Assembly (NCBI GenBank): GCA_002483085.1
Contig: DLHF01000058.1
Location: forward strand, 1-64,000
DNA from: Ignavibacteria bacterium UBA7675
GTDB lineage: Bacteria; Bacteroidota; Ignavibacteria; Kapaibacteriales; UB7675
DNA: 64,000 bases
Reading direction: 5' to 3'
A program made the position numbers and the translations under genes. Below the pieces are notes generated by a model, which was given only the letters and a program-made list of their open reading frames with translations, had not been told where the DNA came from and made no database searches. Shown here in pieces: positions 8,701 through 18,055 of this stretch; the stretch's first letter is position 1; each line of letters starts with the position of its first letter.

Positions 8701-10914
8701 GAACGGATATACTTCCAATGCACCTTCTTTAAAATTTGCCAGCACAATGCGATTGCCTGCTGGCGATATTTTCATGACTCCTGCGCCGTGCTCGAAGCCG
8801 TAGACGTTGTCGACAACACTGACAACTGGCTGGCTGGCGATTCCTGCCTCGGAAAAGAGGTAGGAGTAAAATTGGTTGCCGAGACCGCGCACCACAATCC
8901 AGAAATCGCGTTTGTTGTTGTGGAGAACTGCTGTCAGTTTTTCCGCTACATTGTCCCGAATGCGGCGTTCTACTTTGGTGACTTCTCCGACGCCATTATT
9001 GCGCGACATGTCAACTACTGCATAGCTCAGGCCACTCTCATACAAGGCTTCTGCTGCATCGGTGGTAAAGATGTAGTACAGTTCTCTGCTGCCGGGGTAC
9101 GGGATGATGAGTGCCGACTGCGACGACGAGCTGTGCCCTCCGAGTGTTTTGTCGCCGCCCGGCATCACGCGGTGAAGCCTATCCCACACAGAAACGCCAT
9201 CGGTATAGAACAGCAGTTGGCCTTCGTTGTTGCACATCGTAGCGCAGCCTTCGCGTGTATCGATAGCGCCATCGGAGAGCACAGTAGGGGGCTCGGTGGA
9301 AAAATCTAAGCCGGACTGATTGCCAAAATACCAGATGCTGGACTGCCTGCCACCGCACGAACCGACGTTGACGAAGGCGTAAGCAGTGTCGGCGCAGAGG
9401 CCGTTGGAAGCGATGAGCAGCACAAGATGACCGCCCGCTGTTGTAAATATCTCGCTGTAGCTGGTAGATGTCGACCGTTGCTTGCCGTCGACAATCCAGA
9501 CAAATGTATGAGCTCCGCTGCTGGCATTGGTAAAGTCCACGCGTTGCCCCGGTTCAATATAGACACTGCTCGCAGTCAGCTTTGCTCGTGCGCCGCAAGT
9601 AACCACTACAGTGTCATAGGCAAGGCGCATGCAGCGTGGGTCGCCATTGGAGGCTTCCAGACTGATGCTATAGGTGCCGGGGGCGGTAAATGTGTGGGAC
9701 GCATGTTCTGTTGTTGCGAATTCGACATTGTTTATCCGCCAAGAGTAGATACTCATGCCTGTGCTCGTATTGGTGAATTTTACTGTTGCGCCTGCGAGCA
9801 CTGAATGCAGATTGGCTGTAAACGATGTGTTTACTTTGGCGGTGCATGGGTCTTGGCAGCCCGGCGATGAAAGCAGGCTGCTGCGCACACCGAGCAGCGT
9901 TGTTCGTATGCGCACGGCTTGCCCTGGCGTAAACACGCGTAGGCAGGCGAGATTTCCATAGTCCATGATATTGGTCGCCATGTCCTTTTGGTCGCCGATT
10001 CCTCCTTCGGCCACAGAGCGAAAAGGGTTGTTTGCCGAGTGGTCGTCGGAGTCGGAAGTACAGGAGTTCACTTGTGCGTCGCAGGCTGTGTGGGCGGTAG
10101 AGGCATCAGGAGGTGTATCGCACACATGATCGCCGTCGAGCAGGCAATTGTTATTGCCACATCCTCCTTGGAATGTATGATACAACCCCAGATAGTGTCC
10201 GAGTTCGTGAATTGCAGCGGCGGAATTCTCGGCGGAGCTACCGAAGTAGCGGGCTTCGACAACGATGCCATCTTCTGGGGAGCCGTGTGCAAACGGCATA
10301 TAAGCATATCCGGCTACAGCGGAGCCTGCCGATGCTGAAGAGACACTGCGCACGAGCCAGATATTGAGATACTTTGCGGGATTCCAGCGGTTGAGATTTT
10401 TGAGCGCGAGGTCGTCGGTTTCGATAGTCATATCGGTAAGTGGCGATTGCATGCGGGTGATACCGCCAGTCGGCATAGTGTTGTCGTCCTGCCGGGCCAA
10501 GCACAGGGCAATGCTCATCGTCGAGGAATTGCCGATTCTCAAGGCGCTGAGCGCTTCGTTGATATGGCGAATACCTTCGAGCACCTGGCTGTCTGCGATA
10601 TTCTCTTTGCCGCCATTGTGCACGATATGGACGACGACGGGAATTGTGTACACCTCATCGCTGCTAAGCGTGCGGGGTTGTTTGGCGTTGCGGGAGCTTA
10701 TGTGCTCGAACAGTTCGCGGTCGATAAGAGTATTGAGCTGCTGTAGGTGCGGGTTGTTCTGCCAGAGGTAATGCGATGCAGCATCCGCTCCGCACTGATA
10801 AGACAGCGCCTGATTGCTATGTACAGGCGGTGTTTGTGCGGCGAGGAACCCAGATACGAGCCACAGGCAGAGAGCCAGAAAGCAACGGGGTGTTTGTATG
10901 GTATCATTAGTCAT
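5797..10914 (-). CDS. Secreted pappalysin-type (M43) metalloprotease with PKD/Ig-like repeats and T9SS sorting domain
   Basis: A 1705-residue exported protein. After an N-terminal signal peptide, the catalytic domain has the zinc motif HELGHYLGLYH (residues 236-246), a cysteine-rich loop and the Met-turn NIMDYGN (about 315-321), as in M43 pappalysins. Two PKD-like domains follow, then a propeller-like region beginning near SIWYFGNQSG, two short cysteine Ig-like modules, five tandem modules of about 76 residues beginning GDTTICLGGS, a cohesin-like stretch (LRLPDTTAVPGS) and a C-terminal T9SS sorting domain (LSVYNLQGQLLWQG). It should be secreted and attached to the cell surface by the type IX system. 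It stands alone with intergenic repeats on its downstream side. The substrate is unknown. Confidence 0.88.
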   Translation of the reverse strand: MTNDTIQTPRCFLALCLWLVSGFLAAQTPPVHSNQALSYQCGADAASHYLWQNNPHLQQLNTLIDRELFEHISSRNAKQPRTLSSDEVYTIPVVVHIVHNGGKENIADSQVLEGIRHINEALSALRIGNSSTMSIALCLARQDDNTMPTGGITRMQSPLTDMTIETDDLALKNLNRWNPAKYLNIWLVRSVSSASAGSAVAGYAYMPFAHGSPEDGIVVEARYFGSSAENSAAAIHELGHYLGLYHTFQGGCGNNNCLLDGDHVCDTPPDASTAHTACDAQVNSCTSDSDDHSANNPFRSVAEGGIGDQKDMATNIMDYGNLACLRVFTPGQAVRIRTTLLGVRSSLLSSPGCQDPCTAKVNTSFTANLHSVLAGATVKFTNTSTGMSIYSWRINNVEFATTEHASHTFTAPGTYSISLEASNGDPRCMRLAYDTVVVTCGARAKLTASSVYIEPGQRVDFTNASSGAHTFVWIVDGKQRSTSTSYSEIFTTAGGHLVLLIASNGLCADTAYAFVNVGSCGGRQSSIWYFGNQSGLDFSTEPPTVLSDGAIDTREGCATMCNNEGQLLFYTDGVSVWDRLHRVMPGGDKTLGGHSSSSQSALIIPYPGSRELYYIFTTDAAEALYESGLSYAVVDMSRNNGVGEVTKVERRIRDNVAEKLTAVLHNNKRDFWIVVRGLGNQFYSYLFSEAGIASQPVVSVVDNVYGFEHGAGVMKISPAGNRIVLANFKEGALEVYPFDKSSGEISQQGSYVLDNIKEPYGIEFSPNGQYLYSSQSFTPNGLYQYNLSAGSAAAVQASAFFISSGSTHKMGALQLAPNGKIYVASYNSPGLAAINAPNQPKAGCDYRSTVLTLPHTARFGLPSSINLPSQHQQGKIAGSTSVCIATTASYTLVGLNSNAAAPRWEHNGKAALSFSGDNHTAYLHFTASGSDTLIAMYEGRCSIVEDTLVITSSAPPVVSLGPDTSGCDKWPITLDPGPGFAAYRWQNGSTSRTFSVSTPGVYWVAVSTALGCTAADTIVVGSAISAAPNLGPDISTCSGVYVLDAGAGFRRYRWQDGSSDRRFTVYAPGTYRVEVETLCGLVLYDTVVVSQAPGTMQTAGDTTICLGGSAQLFAGGTTGPVLWSPSLGLSDSTSTTPIASPEQTTTYTVRGTNAEGCIVEGNVTVVVEHLPLQVRGDTTICLGGSAQLAAIGTTAPVLWIPSDGLDNPTSTTPIASPETTTTYIARSLHSNGCMMEGRVTIVVEHINLQVSGDTTICLRGSARLSASGTTAPVLWTPSDGLDNPTSPTPTASPEQTTIYTVRSTNTEGCVMEGTVTVTVRRLALQILGDTTVCMGGSVQLIVPEDIISVQWTPSDGLDNPSSRTPTASPQETTTYTAHGMTHDGCEMEGTVTIVLRQALLQTSSDTTICPGASAQLSVQGDVISVQWTPPDGLDNPFSPTPIASPQHTTTYTAHATTPEGCTVEGTVTVNVISQNQFVLRLPDTTAVPGSHMSIPLYLEVPADILPLSIPALHLAVRYRSSLLKTDGLTIGKASIAPDIDDGNYETISIELQDVVLTKSRSTITSITGTAFLGDSTSTALTIEHAQSGECLAPISLAGSLTPADVCNLSSRLIRLRDMTAPILAVAPNPASDAATAEVATSEEGPHTLSVYNLQGQLLWQGRFVHSGTRSAHLLPIGLHDIPAGLYQAVLTTPSQATTTTLSVIK
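6500..7632 (-). repeat. Five tandem ~228-bp Ig-like coding repeats
   Basis: Five in-frame copies of a module of about 76 codons lie within the metalloprotease gene. Each begins with GDTTICLGGS-like residues, has LWTPSDGLDNP in the middle and ends near GCVMEGTVTVVVE. Copies 1-3 share GTTAPVLW, while copies 4-5 share ISVQWTP, so the array probably grew by unequal exchange from two subtypes. Confidence 0.85.
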
Positions 10915-11419
10915 AATGGTAGCACGACATGTTGGTAATTCGCTGTTTATAGATGTACTGACTGCACAGCATATAACGGTTCATGGAGATGCTGTGCGGC
11001 TGGGCTACAATCCCGGGAAAGCAGTGTGCTCTATACGACGTTGTACAGCCAGTGTGTGCACGAGTTGTGTCTGTACGGATAAGAACTTCCTGAACAAGAA
11101 CACAGCACGGCTGCAAAAGATACAAGAGCGGTTTATGCTTGTACTACACGCTACGATTTTGCTGCGCGGTGCGAAGACAGAAGCTGGCGCGAAGACGCAG
11201 GCGTTCATACATTAGAGTTCCGCATAGCATCGATGGAGCACGGCTTACGCAGCAGAGCCTGCATAGATCAGCTTGCCAAAGAGTGGGTACGGTGTATAGC
11301 ATGGGAACCGACTTTTTCGGGGAGCACATGGGAGTGTGCAAAAAAGCCGGTGGCAATGTAGGAAAACTTTGGCTCAATCCAAAGCTTTACAACATGTGCA
11401 AAGGCTCTTGACCGCTTGG
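10915..11419. other. Gap with a degenerate repeat A
   Basis: About 500 bases between two leftward genes, so it should hold the metalloprotease promoter. At 11150-11205, on the minus strand, it carries a worn copy of repeat A: CTTCTGTCTTCGCACCGCGCAGCA, with the segment between the two conserved blocks deleted. I see no gene, no clear promoter and no good terminator. Confidence 0.5.
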
Positions 11420-14293
11420 TTACTTGCGTTTTTTTCGCCCGCGTTTTTTCTTTGCAGGTTCTTCTTTCTCGCTTCCTTTCATGGGCGGTTGCACTGTAGG
11501 CAGCATTGCGCGCAGTTCTTCATCCTGTTCGTTGTTGCGGTACAAGCCCGCTGTTTTTATCCATGTATCATTTGTAGCGCGGCTCATTGCCTGATACAGT
11601 GCTCGGCGGATAGGCGCAGTTTGGGAGAGAATAAAAGAATTGTACTGTACGGAATCTTCTGGTACAAACACAGCGGAAGCGGCCAGAGCAGCGAGAGCTC
11701 GGCGCGGGCGCTCACCGGGGGAGTTGTCGATGAGATTCATAAGGAAGGAGGCTTTCAGCGTATCGCGTCCTTGTTTGATACCATTGACAAAGCTATTACG
11801 CACGAGCTGGTTGTCTTCGCGCAGTATGCGCTGCACGAGTGGGAACAGCGAATCGGGCAGCACGAGGCCGAGGGCGTAGGCGGCGCGCATTCGCACGTGT
11901 GGGTGAGCGTCTTTTTCCACCAGATCAATGAGCGAGTCCAGAGCAATGGGCTGTCTGATTTTGCCAATCTGAAGTGCCGAGTTTGCACGTATGCGCCAGC
12001 TTGGATGCAGCAGGCGGCTTATGAACGTGGGCAGCGCGTCTGTTACTTTTTTCTTGCCGAGAGCCTGAGCGCTCATCGAAAAGACGAGTTCACTGCCAGA
12101 GCGCAGAGAGTCGAGCAGCATACTGCGAACAGCGCCAGTTGTATCTGCATCGTAAAGTTTATCGATGATAAATTCCATTGCGAGGCGTTCTCGCGGGGAA
12201 GTGGTTGCGAGCTTTGAAGCGAGAAAAGGCAGGGCAGAAGGCCCTATTGCAATGATGGCATTGCGCGCAGGCCCTACATTATATTGGTATTTTTGCGGCG
12301 CAGTAGAAGCCTGAATAAACAAGCTGTCGAGAGTAGAAGCCAGCGGGTCGCGCTGCTCTTCTGGCGGCGTAAGAGCGGGAACATCGCTTGGGGGAGCTGC
12401 TTTGGTAAATATATCTACATCGGTAAACACGCCATAGGTAGACTGCACGGAGCTCGACGAATTGTGCAGAGTGTCGCCGTATAAGTCTTTGCCACCGCCA
12501 TCGGCAAAAATGCCAATCATACCATAGTCGCGGCGCAGATCGGAAAAGCCCATCATATTCGGCGGTGTGCGAGCGATGTATGCGTCGTTGCCCCGGCGGT
12601 CGATAAACAGCGAAATAGCATTGGCATTGCCACCGCCCATCGACAGGCTTTCGGCCATGTACTCGTCGTCGCCATCGTCGTCTACAAGGCCGCCAAATCC
12701 TATGTCGTGTCCACAGCCCTGCGACACCCCATGCGAGTAGTAATGATCGTTGCCGCTTTTGTCGTACAATACCGCATGGCACAAGTGGGCTGCCGAGCCC
12801 TGGGCGTACTGGAACGCCGTATAGCGGTCGTTGCCGCTTTCGTCGTAGAGGCCGCCGAGCGCAAACCAGTAGGAAGTACCCTGCCCAAAGATATCGCTTA
12901 CATAGGTATCGCTTCCTTGGTAGTCGAACAGCATGCCGATACCTCCAGAAGCTACGGGCCGTGCGCCGAGGCCTGCTCCCTGGGTAAACGCCACAAAGTG
13001 GTCGTCGTAGCGCAGGAAGTCCTGGAAGGGGCTCATCGTAAGGTAGGAATCATTGCCGAGGAAATCGGCAAGAGCGCCAAATCCGCGCACGGAGCCAAAG
13101 CCTTGGGCCTGCTGTTCGCAGCGGTACAAGTCGTTGCCGCCTCTGTCGATAAGCAGCCCGATGCCAAAAGCGCCGCTGCCCTGCGTGCAGGTACGCCCCG
13201 TGTAGGTATCATGGCCTGCAAAATCTTCGAGAATGCCTATGCCAAACAGTCCGCTGCCGAGCGAAAAGTTGCCGCCTGCATACACATCGTCGCCCTCGGT
13301 GTCGAACAAGATATCGACGCCAAAGAACGCGCCACCAAAGGAGTAATCGCCGCCGCGATAGGTGTCGTTGCCACCGAGGTCGATAATACACCGCACCGGG
13401 TTGGCCATAGCTGCCGATTTTGAACGCGAAGGAATGATGTACGTGTCGTCGCCACCGGCGTCGAGAATAAAGACAAAATCGCCGCTGTAGACATCATTGC
13501 CTCTGCCGCCAATAGCGATATTGCCGTAGCGTGTTTTCAGGACAATTGTTTTGATGTTATCTGTATAAAGTTCGCGCAGCGCAATACTGCGGTCGAGCAA
13601 TGTTCGGTAGTATTCGTACAGCGCAATTCCCTCGCTGTAGGTCTGTTGGGACAAGAGCTGCGGCGAGCTATCTAGGTAAAACCTTTGGAGCACGGCATCG
13701 CCTTCTATCTCTGCTTTGCGTAGCTCGTACACAGTAGCTTTACTGCTTTCTTCGGAACTGAGCAGCATCGAGTCGGCATGGGCTACAACAAAGGCCAGCG
13801 CTGCGGAGTCGAGCTTTGCGCGGCTGCTGCGTATGGCATCGGTGCCTTCGATAAGCGCCGTAAGGTATTGCCGCAGCACAACGGTTTCCACAAGGCTCGT
13901 CATTGTGTCGAGTTCCGCCCCGAGTCTTCGGTCGATCTCTGCCGCTGTCATTGTATTGCGGTATTCCTGTTTCTGGTACTGTCCCAGCCGAAGCACTGGC
14001 AGAAGCGAATCTAAAAACAGCGGCACATTGGTGCGCATGCGCTTTGCGTAGTCGATGGTAATGTCGAAGGAACGCAAGGGCGCGCCGAACAACTGCTTGA
14101 TGATGTCGAGCCTGTGTACGTCGTTCTCAACGGCGTCCCACGGCATCCAGATATCCGACCGGTTCATTTGGAGCGTAGAAAGTGCTGTATCGAGCAGGCG
14201 CCCATTGTCGCCCGAAAAAAAAGGAGTCTCCTGTGCTTTCGCCGGATATGCAAAGGCAAGGCACAATACTACAAGCAGAATTCTGTATGTCAT
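11420..14293 (-). CDS. Secreted GGNDTY-repeat protein with C-terminal HEAT repeats
   Basis: About 957 residues. The start is set at MTYRILLVVLCLAFA, a clear signal peptide ending AYPAKAQ; the frame continues upstream only into repeat DNA. After a helical N-terminal region, residues of about 270-605 contain a dozen or more repeats of the form GGNDTY/GDDVY followed by a glycine-rich GxGxFGIGxLxD, one every 20-27 residues, which looks like a beta-solenoid and recalls acidic calcium-binding repeats. Residues of about 665-885 are HEAT-like helical repeats (ALQIGKIRQPIALDSLIDLV and similar). The C-terminus is a strongly basic tail ending KKKRGRKKRK. No catalytic motif is visible and I do not know its function. 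No T9SS sorting domain is present. Confidence 0.7.
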   Translation of the reverse strand: MTYRILLVVLCLAFAYPAKAQETPFFSGDNGRLLDTALSTLQMNRSDIWMPWDAVENDVHRLDIIKQLFGAPLRSFDITIDYAKRMRTNVPLFLDSLLPVLRLGQYQKQEYRNTMTAAEIDRRLGAELDTMTSLVETVVLRQYLTALIEGTDAIRSSRAKLDSAALAFVVAHADSMLLSSEESSKATVYELRKAEIEGDAVLQRFYLDSSPQLLSQQTYSEGIALYEYYRTLLDRSIALRELYTDNIKTIVLKTRYGNIAIGGRGNDVYSGDFVFILDAGGDDTYIIPSRSKSAAMANPVRCIIDLGGNDTYRGGDYSFGGAFFGVDILFDTEGDDVYAGGNFSLGSGLFGIGILEDFAGHDTYTGRTCTQGSGAFGIGLLIDRGGNDLYRCEQQAQGFGSVRGFGALADFLGNDSYLTMSPFQDFLRYDDHFVAFTQGAGLGARPVASGGIGMLFDYQGSDTYVSDIFGQGTSYWFALGGLYDESGNDRYTAFQYAQGSAAHLCHAVLYDKSGNDHYYSHGVSQGCGHDIGFGGLVDDDGDDEYMAESLSMGGGNANAISLFIDRRGNDAYIARTPPNMMGFSDLRRDYGMIGIFADGGGKDLYGDTLHNSSSSVQSTYGVFTDVDIFTKAAPPSDVPALTPPEEQRDPLASTLDSLFIQASTAPQKYQYNVGPARNAIIAIGPSALPFLASKLATTSPRERLAMEFIIDKLYDADTTGAVRSMLLDSLRSGSELVFSMSAQALGKKKVTDALPTFISRLLHPSWRIRANSALQIGKIRQPIALDSLIDLVEKDAHPHVRMRAAYALGLVLPDSLFPLVQRILREDNQLVRNSFVNGIKQGRDTLKASFLMNLIDNSPGERPRRALAALAASAVFVPEDSVQYNSFILSQTAPIRRALYQAMSRATNDTWIKTAGLYRNNEQDEELRAMLPTVQPPMKGSEKEEPAKKKRGRKKRK

Positions 14294-14388
14294 GAGCAGG
14301 GATAGGCTGCGGAAAAGAGAATGATTCTTTTGTGAATGTCCTAAATATACAAAACCTGTTCCATTTCTGTACACATGCTGTAGCTGTG

Positions 14389-14606
14389 GCATTCTGTCTT
14401 TGCCCTGCCGCTTTGCCTCTGCACCGCGCAGCAACCCCGCTTTGTGGCTTTTCGCCCCTTTTCGCATGTGTAGTGTTTCGATAGGTGTGTGCCGATAGTT
14501 CCGCAGGTGTTGCTGCCTTTGCCAGCGGTTGCCAGCCGGGCGGAGACGCGCCGGATATGCGACCGGTGACAGCGATCTATCGGTGGGCCGGGGACGCCCG
14601 TGCCAC
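14389..14606 (+). repeat. Composite intergenic repeat A-B (plus)
   Basis: Repeat A (14389-14456) has TTCTGTCTTTG, then CCTCTGCACCGCGCAGCA and a worn CCGCTTTGTGGCTTTT. Repeat B (about 14540-14606) has CCGGATAT, the core GCGACCGGTGACAGCG at 14559-14574, a variable segment and GACGCCCGTGCCAC. The order and spacing match the copies at 28.9 and 36.7 kb. It lies in the gap between the HmuY gene and the HEAT-repeat gene, both leftward. Confidence 0.75.
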
Positions 14607-14640
14607 AGAGCCCTATTCTGTGTAGAGAGTAAGAAAACGC

Positions 14641-14668
14641 AAAAGGCCGGAGGTGTAGTGCCCCGGCC
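14641..14668 (-). terminator. Terminator downstream of hmuY-like gene
   Basis: On the minus strand a GGCCGG/CCGGCC stem with a 12-base loop is followed by TTTTGCGTTTTC, about 35 bases after the HmuY-like stop codon. It would end the TonB receptor-HmuY operon. Confidence 0.65.
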
Positions 14669-14702
14669 CTTTGTTTATTCCGCAATGCAAATGCAGTTGC
14701 TA

Positions 14703-15665
14703 CTATTTTGCGTCTGTGTGCTCTATTTTGAAATAGCCGGATTGGTTGTCGTTGTTGTAGTAGTTTATCACGCGGAATTTTGTGCGCTTTCCGCCCGCTG
14801 TTTGCAGCACATAGGTGTGGCCTTTGCTCGTTATGATATGCGTGTTTTGGTCGTAGTTGAACCAATCAGTACCAATAACAGCAGCTTCGGGAGTATCGGA
14901 CACCAGGCCGGTTGTAGCAGCGGCGTCAACATCGGCGAACTGCTTATCGGTAATAGTTTTCGCGGCCACATTTTTCTCGCTGTTAAGCATAATGCCCGGG
15001 AAAGAGAATATACCAGCCGAGGGGATTTCTGTGGGAATAATTGTCAGCTTTACATCCCAGTTTTTCTGCTCGGCAACAAGCCCTTGTGCAAAGGAGAACA
15101 TTGCTTCGCCTGCTGTTTTATCGACGGCAGCAGTTTTGGCAGCTTCGAAGGTTTTACTTGATGAATTATAGCGCGCGTATTTCAGCGTGTACACATTAGC
15201 TGTGTAGCCTTCGATGCGGAATTTGTACATGTAGTCCGAAGCGCCGTACACAACATACACGAGGCCCTTGGAGGAAATCTGGTGTGTATTCATATCGTAG
15301 TTGTACCAATTGCCACCGGAGATATTCACATCGGTATCGCTGCTGATTTGCGCGAGGTTCGCCGAAGTGACAGCCTCGAAGTCTGTTAGGTCGGTGCTGT
15401 AGATACCCACCACCTGTTTACCACCGATTTTCAGCGTATTGAGGTAAAAGTCTGGGCTGGGGCCATTGCTTTTGAACACGAGGTCCCACACGGGTACAGA
15501 CTGCTTCGTATCAAAAGAATAGTACACAGCACCTTCTTTCACATTTGCAGATGTAAAGGTGGGATTCTCTGTCACAGGCTGGTCAACGATTGTATCTTCT
15601 TTGTCGCAGCTCATTACTGTAAGGGCTATAAGAGCCAGAAGCAAACCTGAAAAAATACGATTCAT
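14703..15665 (-). CDS. HmuY-family heme-binding lipoprotein
   Basis: About 320 residues. The start at 15665 gives a lipoprotein signal (MNRIFSGLLLALIALTVMSC), so the mature protein would be lipid-anchored at Cys20, probably on the outer membrane. The body holds two related HmuY-like halves marked by WDLVFKSN and WDVKLTI and by the repeated pattern WYNYDMNTHQISSKGLVYVV / WFNYDQNTHIITSKGHTYVL. HmuY proteins bind heme and hand it to a TonB receptor in Porphyromonas. The gene lies 31 bases downstream of a TonB receptor and ends at a terminator, so the two form one operon. Heme-ligand histidines cannot be assigned with confidence. Confidence 0.85.
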   Translation of the reverse strand: MNRIFSGLLLALIALTVMSCDKEDTIVDQPVTENPTFTSANVKEGAVYYSFDTKQSVPVWDLVFKSNGPSPDFYLNTLKIGGKQVVGIYSTDLTDFEAVTSANLAQISSDTDVNISGGNWYNYDMNTHQISSKGLVYVVYGASDYMYKFRIEGYTANVYTLKYARYNSSSKTFEAAKTAAVDKTAGEAMFSFAQGLVAEQKNWDVKLTIIPTEIPSAGIFSFPGIMLNSEKNVAAKTITDKQFADVDAAATTGLVSDTPEAAVIGTDWFNYDQNTHIITSKGHTYVLQTAGGKRTKFRVINYYNNDNQSGYFKIEHTDAK

Positions 15666-15696
15666 TATAGGGACTCCTGATATGTAGTATTGAGAT

Positions 15697-17871
15697 TTAT
15701 TGAAAAGTAATATTGAAACCTGCGTAGAATTCGCGGGGGCGTACCTGCCCGAACGGGTAGCGCGTGTAGTTCGCGATATTGGTAACACCCGCAAACACAT
15801 CGACGATGTCGAGGATGTGCCGTTCCACTCGGGCGTTCAGCACAGTATAAGAAGGAAGAGTTGCGAGCTCTGCTTTGTCGTTGCCCGAGTAGATATCTCT
15901 GTTGGTTTGATCATCTAATACTTTTTGTTCGCCGTACACATGGCCAAAGAAGCTGATGCGTGTGTCGAATACCGTACCAGCGAGCTTCAGGCTGATTGCA
16001 TGCGGAATACGAAACGGCAGATCGTTGCCTTCGCCATCGGTGGCATGAGTAAAGTTGTAGCCGAGCTTGATTTCGAGCTCCGGCACTGGCGTGTAGGTGA
16101 AATCCGCGTCGATACCGCGTGTAATACCTTCGTTTACATTATAGTACGACAGCAGTACGTGGTCGCCGCTTGTGCTTTTTGTGTAGTAGTCAATCAGATT
16201 ATTCACATGGTTGTCGTAGGCGTTCAAGCGCAGCCATACTGTGGGCGTGGGCGTGTATTCGATGCCCGCAGTCAGGCCCGTAGAGCGTTCAGGCTGGAGG
16301 TTTGGCTCGCCTTCTACCACATAGCCAACGGTATTGGCAAAGCGGATAAACAATTCTTTCAGGCTGGGTTCGCGAAAGCCGCGTCCATAGGAAAGGCGCA
16401 GTTTCAGGTTGTTCGTTGGGGCAACCATGACACTTGCCTTTGGCGAGAAAAAGTCGCCGTAGACGCTGTTGTGCGAGTAGCGTCCGCCCACAGAGAACGT
16501 CAGCCAGTCGAGCCGCCACTCGTTTTCAGCGAACAGCACATTACTGGCATAATCTTTCGAGCCCGATATGATCCTGTCGGAGACAATATCTTCGTGTAAA
16601 TACTCTGCACCAATCGAGAGGATGCTTCCTTCGTACACTGTGGATGTCCACTGTAGCCTGTAGTTCCGCACAGTTTCTGTCGCGGGGCTATTGAGCGAGC
16701 GGGCTCCGCTGCGGGCAAACTCCTGTAGGCCGTGGTCATTGCCCGAGTAGTTGGCTACAAATTGCAGATACGACTCGGCTGCGAGCAGGTATCGGGCTGA
16801 TGCCATAAGGCCGAGCTTGTCGTTGGTAGAAACGTCGCGCACATAGTTTTGCACATTGCCCGCGAGCCAGGTCATTTCATCGGTATAATAGCTGCCCCGC
16901 ACATCCATTGTAAACGCGCTTCCAGAAGAATAAGCGGCTTTCAGCGTCAGATTTTTGCGGTCGTATTCCGGAGTTTCTGTAAAATTATCACGTGTATCGT
17001 AGTCCACGCCAAAGTATTTGTTCCAGTTCGTCCAGAGCGCAAGCGACAGGTTCTGCCGGTCGCCGAACAGATTCGGGAACTGCTGTGCCAGCGAAAGCGA
17101 ATAGTCCTGGCGTCCGTTGCTTCCCATGGTGACACCGCCTTGTACCGTGGTACTTGTCTGGGCGTCTTTGGTAATAATATTGATTACACCACCCAGAGCT
17201 TCAGAGCCGTAGATAGACGACAGAGGGCCTTTTACTACTTCGATGCGTTTGATTTGCTGCACAGGAATCTGCCCGAGGTCAATACCGCCGTCGATTTTGC
17301 CGGAGATACGCTCGCCATCCACAAGAATAAGCACGTGGTTTTTATCGAGGCCGTGAATATTAGCGCTTTCGGTTTGCCCAATAGTGTAGTCGATAGTAAA
17401 GCCTGTTTCTTCGCGAAGAATGTCCGAAAGGTTGGAGCTGCCAACATCGCGTATGTCCTGCTCGCTGATAATCTCTGTAAGGACTGGCGTATCTTTGAGC
17501 TTGTGCTGGGCAAGAGTGCCGGTGACAACGATTTCATCCAGCTCGACAATCCCTTCGTTCAGGCGGAAGTCTACGCGCACAACCGGCGCTTCTGCTATCG
17601 AGACGTGCTTTACCTCAGGCTGGTAGCCCTGGTAGCTTACCCGAACCGCGTAGGCACCCGCAGGGACATTTTTTATAGAAAAGGAGCCGTCGGAGGATGT
17701 AATAGCACCGCGCCGCAGCCCTTCAATAGAGACTGTTGCACCGCGCAGGGGCTTGTTGTCGATGGCCGTAGCAACGCTCCCAGCAATTTCGCCGTATTCT
17801 AATGCGCTATGAGCCGTTGCAAACGAAAGAAGAAATGCAAAACATGCGACTACCGCCATGTGATGCCACAT
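15697..17871 (-). CDS. TonB-dependent outer-membrane receptor (heme/iron type)
   Basis: About 724 residues: a signal peptide, a carboxypeptidase-regulatory-like domain (GSVATAIDNKPLRGATVSIEG), a plug domain (VTGTLAQHKLKDTPVLTEII through GSEALGGVINIIT) and a 22-strand-type barrel ending in Phe-Gln (NITFQ). I use the start at 17871, just before the hydrophobic signal; 17859 is also possible. The partner HmuY gene follows directly, so heme is the likely cargo. The sigma-54 regulator gene ends about 225 bases upstream, and a tandem palindrome lies between the two. A consensus -24/-12 promoter is not evident; the nearest is a lone TGGCATG half-match near 17953-17959 on the minus strand. Confidence 0.87.
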   Translation of the reverse strand: MWHHMAVVACFAFLLSFATAHSALEYGEIAGSVATAIDNKPLRGATVSIEGLRRGAITSSDGSFSIKNVPAGAYAVRVSYQGYQPEVKHVSIAEAPVVRVDFRLNEGIVELDEIVVTGTLAQHKLKDTPVLTEIISEQDIRDVGSSNLSDILREETGFTIDYTIGQTESANIHGLDKNHVLILVDGERISGKIDGGIDLGQIPVQQIKRIEVVKGPLSSIYGSEALGGVINIITKDAQTSTTVQGGVTMGSNGRQDYSLSLAQQFPNLFGDRQNLSLALWTNWNKYFGVDYDTRDNFTETPEYDRKNLTLKAAYSSGSAFTMDVRGSYYTDEMTWLAGNVQNYVRDVSTNDKLGLMASARYLLAAESYLQFVANYSGNDHGLQEFARSGARSLNSPATETVRNYRLQWTSTVYEGSILSIGAEYLHEDIVSDRIISGSKDYASNVLFAENEWRLDWLTFSVGGRYSHNSVYGDFFSPKASVMVAPTNNLKLRLSYGRGFREPSLKELFIRFANTVGYVVEGEPNLQPERSTGLTAGIEYTPTPTVWLRLNAYDNHVNNLIDYYTKSTSGDHVLLSYYNVNEGITRGIDADFTYTPVPELEIKLGYNFTHATDGEGNDLPFRIPHAISLKLAGTVFDTRISFFGHVYGEQKVLDDQTNRDIYSGNDKAELATLPSYTVLNARVERHILDIVDVFAGVTNIANYTRYPFGQVRPREFYAGFNITFQ

Positions 17872-18055
17872 AAAGGAAGGGGGGAAGGACTCTGTTGTTA
17901 TCACACCATACCAGCAAATGACCATACTCTGATATCGTATGATAAAAAAGAACATGCCAGTTTTTTTGCGAAAGTGAATTCTGCGGGTAAGCCATTGTAA
18001 ATTAGCGGGTTGCGGGGAGGTCGTTCGGGGTGGTGATGCAGTGGGCAATGCGTAT

